From: a virus
IMG/VR virus record: IMGVR_UViG_3300042507_007150
Span: 1 to 20,762 of that record
Reading direction: 5' to 3' (one strand)
DNA: 20,762 nucleotides
Notes under the pieces: model-generated
Databases searched by the model: none
Told to the model about the DNA's origin: nothing
The model's input: the letters and a program-made list of their open reading frames with translations, nothing else
In this document: positions 16,830 to 20,762 of the stretch, one piece after another
Layout: each line of letters starts with the position of its first letter
How positions within the stretch are numbered: the stretch's first letter is position 1
Program-made: the position numbers and the translations under genes

Positions 16830-19465
16830 TGATTCTCTTCCTCAGTAGGCTTTGCGGTGCTTGCGCGAAGGGCCTCGCGAAGCCAGACCTCGCGCTGCTT
16901 GATACCACGCGGGATGCCGGATTCCCGCGCGAAACGAGAGAAGTCCGCGGACGTGATGAACTTGCGCGTCGTCTCGGGCGTTGGTTCGCCGTTGCGACCG
17001 ATTTCGCGCATGATCGCCTCCATCTCCGGCGAGCGGAACACGCCGATCGTCGCTTCGATGCGCTTCTTTCGGATGTCGCCAATGCCGCCTTCGACGAAGT
17101 CGACGATGGCGCGGCCAAACGGAAGACGGCCAACAAGTTGCCCGGTGCCACCCGTGAACATGCGCTCGATGAAGCTTGCCGCGTTGCGCTCGTTCACGAC
17201 CTTCTGAAGTGATGCGCCGGTCCCGGTGAGCTCGCTTGACGCCTGCGAGATGATCTTCGATACCTTAAACATCGCGTCGAGGGTTTGCGTCGCCTCGGGG
17301 CCGAGCGCCTTTGCGTACTGCGGGAAGTCTTTGCTGCGACGCATCGCGCGCCAGACATCTTGAAACTGCGTCGTCCCGAACTCGCCTTTCCCGCGGCCAG
17401 ACGTCGCGCGCGAAGCGTCGGCGATGGCGGTGAGGAACGTCTCGCGGCGAAGCTGCTCGGGCACCGCGTCGAGCACGGGAAGGATCTTCTGAAGCTCGTT
17501 CGGATTACCCTTCACCGCGTTCTTCAACGCGGGGGCGATCGAGTTTTTCATCTCCGAGCCGAAAGCCGCGACCGCTGCACTTTCAAGCGTCTTGCGTTCG
17601 GAGACGATGCCCTTCGCCTGATCCCAAAGATCAGCCGTGTTGTAGCGTGACGCGATGCGTTCTTGGTCGTTCGTCATCCTGGCGAAAAGCGCCTTCAGCA
17701 CGCCGACGTCTTCGTCCTTGAACGGTCCCTGTCCCTTGATCCCGGCGCCGGCCTCTTTGCGAAGATCGTCGAGGGTGATGTACGTTGGCTGAATCTCTTT
17801 CGTCGTCGTGGTCATCGCCACGGGATCGAAGACCTGCTCGCGCGTCGGCGTAAGTGCTCGCAAAGCCTTCTGCTCAAACGCAGACGGCGCGCTCTTGGCT
17901 TCACCCGGTCGCACTTCGCGTGACTTCGCGCGCTCCTTGATGAATGCAAGCGTGTCGTCCGCCGAGCCGCGCGCGTCTTGCGGGATGCGCTCACGAATCT
18001 GCGTGTAGGCCGTGTCTGCTTGGCTCGCGAGGTCTTCGATCTTTTTCGCAAGCGTCGTTCGCACCTCTTCGCCGACTTGCGTGATCGCTGGCCCCTCCGG
18101 CGTGAACTTGGCGCCAGCTGCCTCGAGTTGCTTGTCGAGCTTGTCGACGGCTTCCTTAGCTGTGTCGCGCCAGATTGCCGACGCTTGGCTTCCCTTCTGC
18201 GAACGCTCGAGGCCGGCGAACTCTCGAATCTGCGACTGACGCGCGAAGACGTCGGGCGGAAGTTCGACGCCGAGCTTCTGCGCCGCGACCATCGCCTCTT
18301 CATCCTGATTCGCAAGCGTGCGAAGCCACGTTCGCGCCTTCGCGCCTTCGGTCCCCGTCTTTGCCGCGGCTTCCATCTTTGCCGCGAGCTCCGCGGGCTC
18401 GACGTAGCGCATCTGCGGCGCACCGGGCTCCGCAAGCGGGACGGCCTGCGCTGCTGGCGCCGCCACGGGGCCTTCACCACGGGCTGCGCGCATGGATGCG
18501 ACGAGCTGCTCCGCTTGCGCCTCCGGTGCTGCGACTGGCGCCGTAGGCTCGCCGGCTGGCACCTCGGCGGGTACGCCGCGGAACGCCTTGGCCTGCTCTG
18601 CTGCCGTCATCGGAGACGACGCCACGCGCCGCCCAGCGGCCATTCCGAGGCCGCCGCCGATGATGCCTGCGACAAGCTGCATCCCTGGTCCAGCGCCAGC
18701 TTCTTTTGCCGCCTGCGACGCTGCGCCAGCCGCCGCGCCGCTGACGACTTGTGCACCCTGCTCGGCTGCAAGTCCTGCCGCGACTTCGCGCACAAGCGGA
18801 CTCGCGGCGGTGCGGGCGACTGCGCCGCCTGCCTGTGCCGCGCCACCGGCACCAGCGGCTCCGCTCACGACCATCTGCGTGATGCGCTCAACCGCCGTCT
18901 TCGGTTCCGGCACCCCGGCTTCGGTGAGAAGCGCCTCGAGCGCCTGCGTCGGCTGTTGGATGTTCGTCCCGAGCGCGCGGTTCGCAAGGTCAACAAGTGG
19001 CGCGATCGGAAGCTGTCCAAGCGTCATCGCGCCAGCGCCGAGCTTTGCGCCTTCGATTGCGCCGGGGATGATGCCGAGCGGACCAGCGGCGAGGCCGCCC
19101 GCTACGCCGCCAAGAACGCCGCCGCCCGCAAGGCCAGCGGCGACGGGCCACGCGCCACGGCTGACGGCGCCGAGAAGGCCCTCTGCCGTCGTCTCTTCAA
19201 CGACTTGTCCTGCGCCCGCAGGGAGCCCCGTCGGCGTACCAGCGCGGGGCGTCACGAGCGTAGGCTCGACGCCGACCGGAGCGGCCTCGGCGCCGTACTT
19301 CGTGTACGACTCGCGCGCGCGCTCGAACTTGGTTCCCGCGCCAGATTGCGCCCGCGCCGCGTAAGCCGCCTGCGCTGCCGCGCCGATCTGCTCGGGCGTT
19401 GCGCCCGGCGGACCTTCGAGCCGGAGCTTCGTGCCGTCGGGCGCGGTGACGTTGTAGACGGCCAT
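16826..19465 (-). CDS. Large internal virion / DNA-ejection protein
   Basis: An 879-residue protein from ATG 19465, behind GAGGG. The N-terminus MAVYNVTAPDGTKLRLEGPP followed by GATPEQIGAAAQAAYA is the short Y-x-V-x-A-P-D-G domain that opens many podovirus internal virion proteins. Residues 97-150 and 258-280 are long Gly/Ala-rich hydrophobic stretches able to enter membranes. From about 365 on the protein is a long series of charged helices (AELAAKMEAAAKTGTEGAKA, EEVRTTLAKKIEDLASQADT and others), with globular segments such as QRVFDPVA-like turns and TGTGASLQKVVNERNAA near the end. I infer a protein ejected with the genome to build a conduit across the envelope. No lytic transglycosylase motif is evident. 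Confidence 0.75.
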   Translation of the reverse strand: MAVYNVTAPDGTKLRLEGPPGATPEQIGAAAQAAYAARAQSGAGTKFERARESYTKYGAEAAPVGVEPTLVTPRAGTPTGLPAGAGQVVEETTAEGLLGAVSRGAWPVAAGLAGGGVLGGVAGGLAAGPLGIIPGAIEGAKLGAGAMTLGQLPIAPLVDLANRALGTNIQQPTQALEALLTEAGVPEPKTAVERITQMVVSGAAGAGGAAQAGGAVARTAASPLVREVAAGLAAEQGAQVVSGAAAGAASQAAKEAGAGPGMQLVAGIIGGGLGMAAGRRVASSPMTAAEQAKAFRGVPAEVPAGEPTAPVAAPEAQAEQLVASMRAARGEGPVAAPAAQAVPLAEPGAPQMRYVEPAELAAKMEAAAKTGTEGAKARTWLRTLANQDEEAMVAAQKLGVELPPDVFARQSQIREFAGLERSQKGSQASAIWRDTAKEAVDKLDKQLEAAGAKFTPEGPAITQVGEEVRTTLAKKIEDLASQADTAYTQIRERIPQDARGSADDTLAFIKERAKSREVRPGEAKSAPSAFEQKALRALTPTREQVFDPVAMTTTTKEIQPTYITLDDLRKEAGAGIKGQGPFKDEDVGVLKALFARMTNDQERIASRYNTADLWDQAKGIVSERKTLESAAVAAFGSEMKNSIAPALKNAVKGNPNELQKILPVLDAVPEQLRRETFLTAIADASRATSGRGKGEFGTTQFQDVWRAMRRSKDFPQYAKALGPEATQTLDAMFKVSKIISQASSELTGTGASLQKVVNERNAASFIERMFTGGTGQLVGRLPFGRAIVDFVEGGIGDIRKKRIEATIGVFRSPEMEAIMREIGRNGEPTPETTRKFITSADFSRFARESGIPRGIKQREVWLREALRASTAKPTEEENQ

Positions 19466-20762
19466 CAGTCGCCCTCGGTCGTGTAGGTGAAGCCAGGGAA
19501 GCCAGGGATGGCAATCGGTCCGCCTTGCGTCGGTTGCGCGCCGCCCTGCGCCGTGCCTCCGTCGCCAATCTCGAGCACGCCGCCAGGAACTTCGCCCGGC
19601 TTGCGCTTCGCGCCAGCGGCGAGCACTTCGCGCATGATCTTAAGCGTCTCGGTGAATCGCTCCGGCGACTGGTTGCGCGTCAGGTTGCCAGCGGCGGCAA
19701 CGATCTTCTTGCCTTCCATTTCGGTGAGCTGACCGAGACCGCGCATCTTCTGAGCTTGCTCGAGGAACATGCGCCCGCCGAGCTGATCGACGTCGGCAAG
19801 GATCGACATCTGCGACTCGGAAAGCGCCCAGTCCGGGCGGAATGCGCCGGCCTTGAACTCGCCCTTCTTCGATGCCCCGATGGCGCCGAAGATCTGGTCG
19901 ATGTCGCCTTGACGCTTCGGGTCGAGGAGCTTGTCGATGACGGAGATCCCGTGCAGCGCGCCTTGCCGCGCGTCTTCCGGGTTGCCCATCGCCTTCTGGA
20001 GCTTGCCACGCGCAAGTTCGGCTTGCGCCCTGAACAGGTCCGCTCGCGCGGCGCGCGTCTCGTCTTCGGTCTGCGCCTGCGCGAGCGACTTGCGAGCCGA
20101 TGCCCTGCTCGCATCGGCGGCAGCCATCGACGCCGCTGCGGCTGCGCCGCGTTGAGCGATCGTGGACTTGATGTCCTTCTCCGCAAGGCGCCCCTTCGTC
20201 TCGGCCTCTTCCGCCTTGCCTGCGGCCTCTCGAACCTTCGACGGCTGAAGCTCTTCTTCGCGGCGGGCGCCTTCGAGTTTGACCAATGTGTCTGCGTACT
20301 TGTCTTTCCCCATCGCGCCGGCGGTCGCGAGGTTGAGCGTCGACTTCGCCGCGGCGGGGTTCGTGGTGATGAGGTCGAGCATCCGGCTTGCGGCCTTTGC
20401 TTCGTCCGCTCTGCCCGAGTTCGTGAGCGCTTCGATCTGGTCGCGAAGCACGAGCTGCGCCGAGACGTTGTCGCCTGCGTTGACCGCAGCGGCGACCGGA
20501 AGGAGTGCATCTACGCGCGCCTGACGCTCTTGTTCGCCGAGGTTCGTGTACTGCGCTTCGAGCTGCTTCGCCGCCTCTGGGTAACGAATCATGAGCTCGT
20601 TTAGCCCCTTCGCCGTGAAGCCCTCGGCAGTCATCTTGGCGAGCTCTTTTTGAAAGTCTTGCGCGCGTTGCGCCTTCGCCTGAAGGCCTGCCGTTTCGGC
20701 CTGCGTCTGCTGGCGTTGCGCCGCAAGAAGATCAGCGCGCTCGCCCATAAGGCCAAGCTGCA
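19465..20762 (-). CDS. DNA-ejection / internal virion protein, cut by the window edge
   Basis: At least 432 residues; the frame is open to the window end, with QLGL encoded before the first internal ATG (20748), so the true start is probably outside. Almost wholly helical: coiled-coil N-terminus (LLAAQRQQTQAETAGLQAKA), then LMIRYPEAAKQLEAQYTNL, ALLPVAAAVNAGDNV, MLDLITTNPAAAKSTL, a long Ala/Glu/Arg coil (residues 165-245 from the ATG), and a Gly/Pro-rich end (GGVLEIGDGGTAQGGAQ). The RYPEAAKQL and TNPAAAKSTLN blocks are, from memory, typical of podovirus DNA ejection (DNA transfer) proteins of the P22 gp20 kind. It overlaps the start of the next gene by one base (TGATG). Confidence 0.72.
   Translation of the reverse strand, partial: QLGLMGERADLLAAQRQQTQAETAGLQAKAQRAQDFQKELAKMTAEGFTAKGLNELMIRYPEAAKQLEAQYTNLGEQERQARVDALLPVAAAVNAGDNVSAQLVLRDQIEALTNSGRADEAKAASRMLDLITTNPAAAKSTLNLATAGAMGKDKYADTLVKLEGARREEELQPSKVREAAGKAEEAETKGRLAEKDIKSTIAQRGAAAAASMAAADASRASARKSLAQAQTEDETRAARADLFRAQAELARGKLQKAMGNPEDARQGALHGISVIDKLLDPKRQGDIDQIFGAIGASKKGEFKAGAFRPDWALSESQMSILADVDQLGGRMFLEQAQKMRGLGQLTEMEGKKIVAAAGNLTRNQSPERFTETLKIMREVLAAGAKRKPGEVPGGVLEIGDGGTAQGGAQPTQGGPIAIPGFPGFTYTTEGD

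Noticed and set aside
15714-19486. Long rightward frames across tailspike and ejection genes
   Set aside because: Arg/Glu/Asp/Val-rich or Cys/Arg-rich mirror frames of strongly supported leftward genes.
1-20762. tRNA genes, CRISPR arrays, insertion sequences, attachment sites
   Set aside because: I looked in the non-coding gaps (336-618, 2673-2826, 3049-3143, 11422-11483) and found no cloverleaf, spacer-repeat pattern, transposase or terminal repeats.

Overview
The window looks like part of a tailed-phage (Caudoviricetes) genome, or a prophage, from a high-GC bacterium. The evidence is dense gene packing with four-base start/stop overlaps, strong G/C preference at third codon positions, a primase-helicase, a recombination gene set, a lysis cassette, a tailspike-like protein and two probable DNA-ejection proteins. 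The ejection proteins and tailspike-like protein suggest a podovirus-type particle. A small lipoprotein in the lysis cassette favours a host with two membranes. I see no integrase, terminase, portal or capsid gene, no tRNA and no CRISPR array. Host and lifestyle cannot be fixed from this window.

Layout. (1) Positions 1-2672 run leftward: a small conserved phage protein, a 283-base non-coding region carrying nine copies of the heptamer AGGGTCA/TGACCCT, a 627-residue prim-pol/helicase, and a 57-residue helix-turn-helix protein that overlaps the helicase start. (2) Positions 2673-2826 form a divergent control region built on a 46-base dyad. (3) Positions 2827-11421 run rightward as one nearly gapless operon: Sak4-type ATPase, a conserved partner protein, DUF669 single-strand-binding-type protein, many small proteins (coiled-coil, Ead/Ea22-like, zinc-ribbon), a Cas4/RecB-like nuclease, a cytosine-C5 methyltransferase, an SF2 helicase and a VRR-NUC nuclease. 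(4) A promoter/operator candidate at 11412-11463 opens a second rightward block (11484-13179) of small proteins, several with paired cysteines and one with a membrane helix. (5) At 13163-13179 the rightward block overlaps, tail to tail, a leftward late operon. Read in its own direction (20762 to 13163), that operon carries an ejection protein (cut by the window edge), a large ejection/internal virion protein, a beta-helix tailspike-like protein, two small membrane proteins, a cysteine-rich lipoprotein, an unknown protein and a glucosaminidase-type endolysin.

Most unusual feature. Positions 8348-9286 read as a complete C5 methyltransferase. The +1 frame of the same strand, 8352-9272, is also open over almost the same length and has protein-like composition. 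My hand counts of base composition by codon position favour this second frame: the methyltransferase frame has low third-position GC and high first-position GC, the reverse of its upstream neighbour. This looks like a true two-proteins-in-one-stretch locus, or a fossil of a frame exchange, and is the best candidate for something undescribed.

How the genes may work together. The prim-pol/helicase and the repeat array beside it could be the replication start module. The ATPase, DUF669 protein, Cas4-like nuclease, SF2 helicase and VRR-NUC nuclease make a recombination/replication-processing set. The methyltransferase may shield phage DNA from host restriction. The late operon delivers DNA (ejection proteins), recognises the host surface (tailspike-like protein) and ends infection (lysis cassette).
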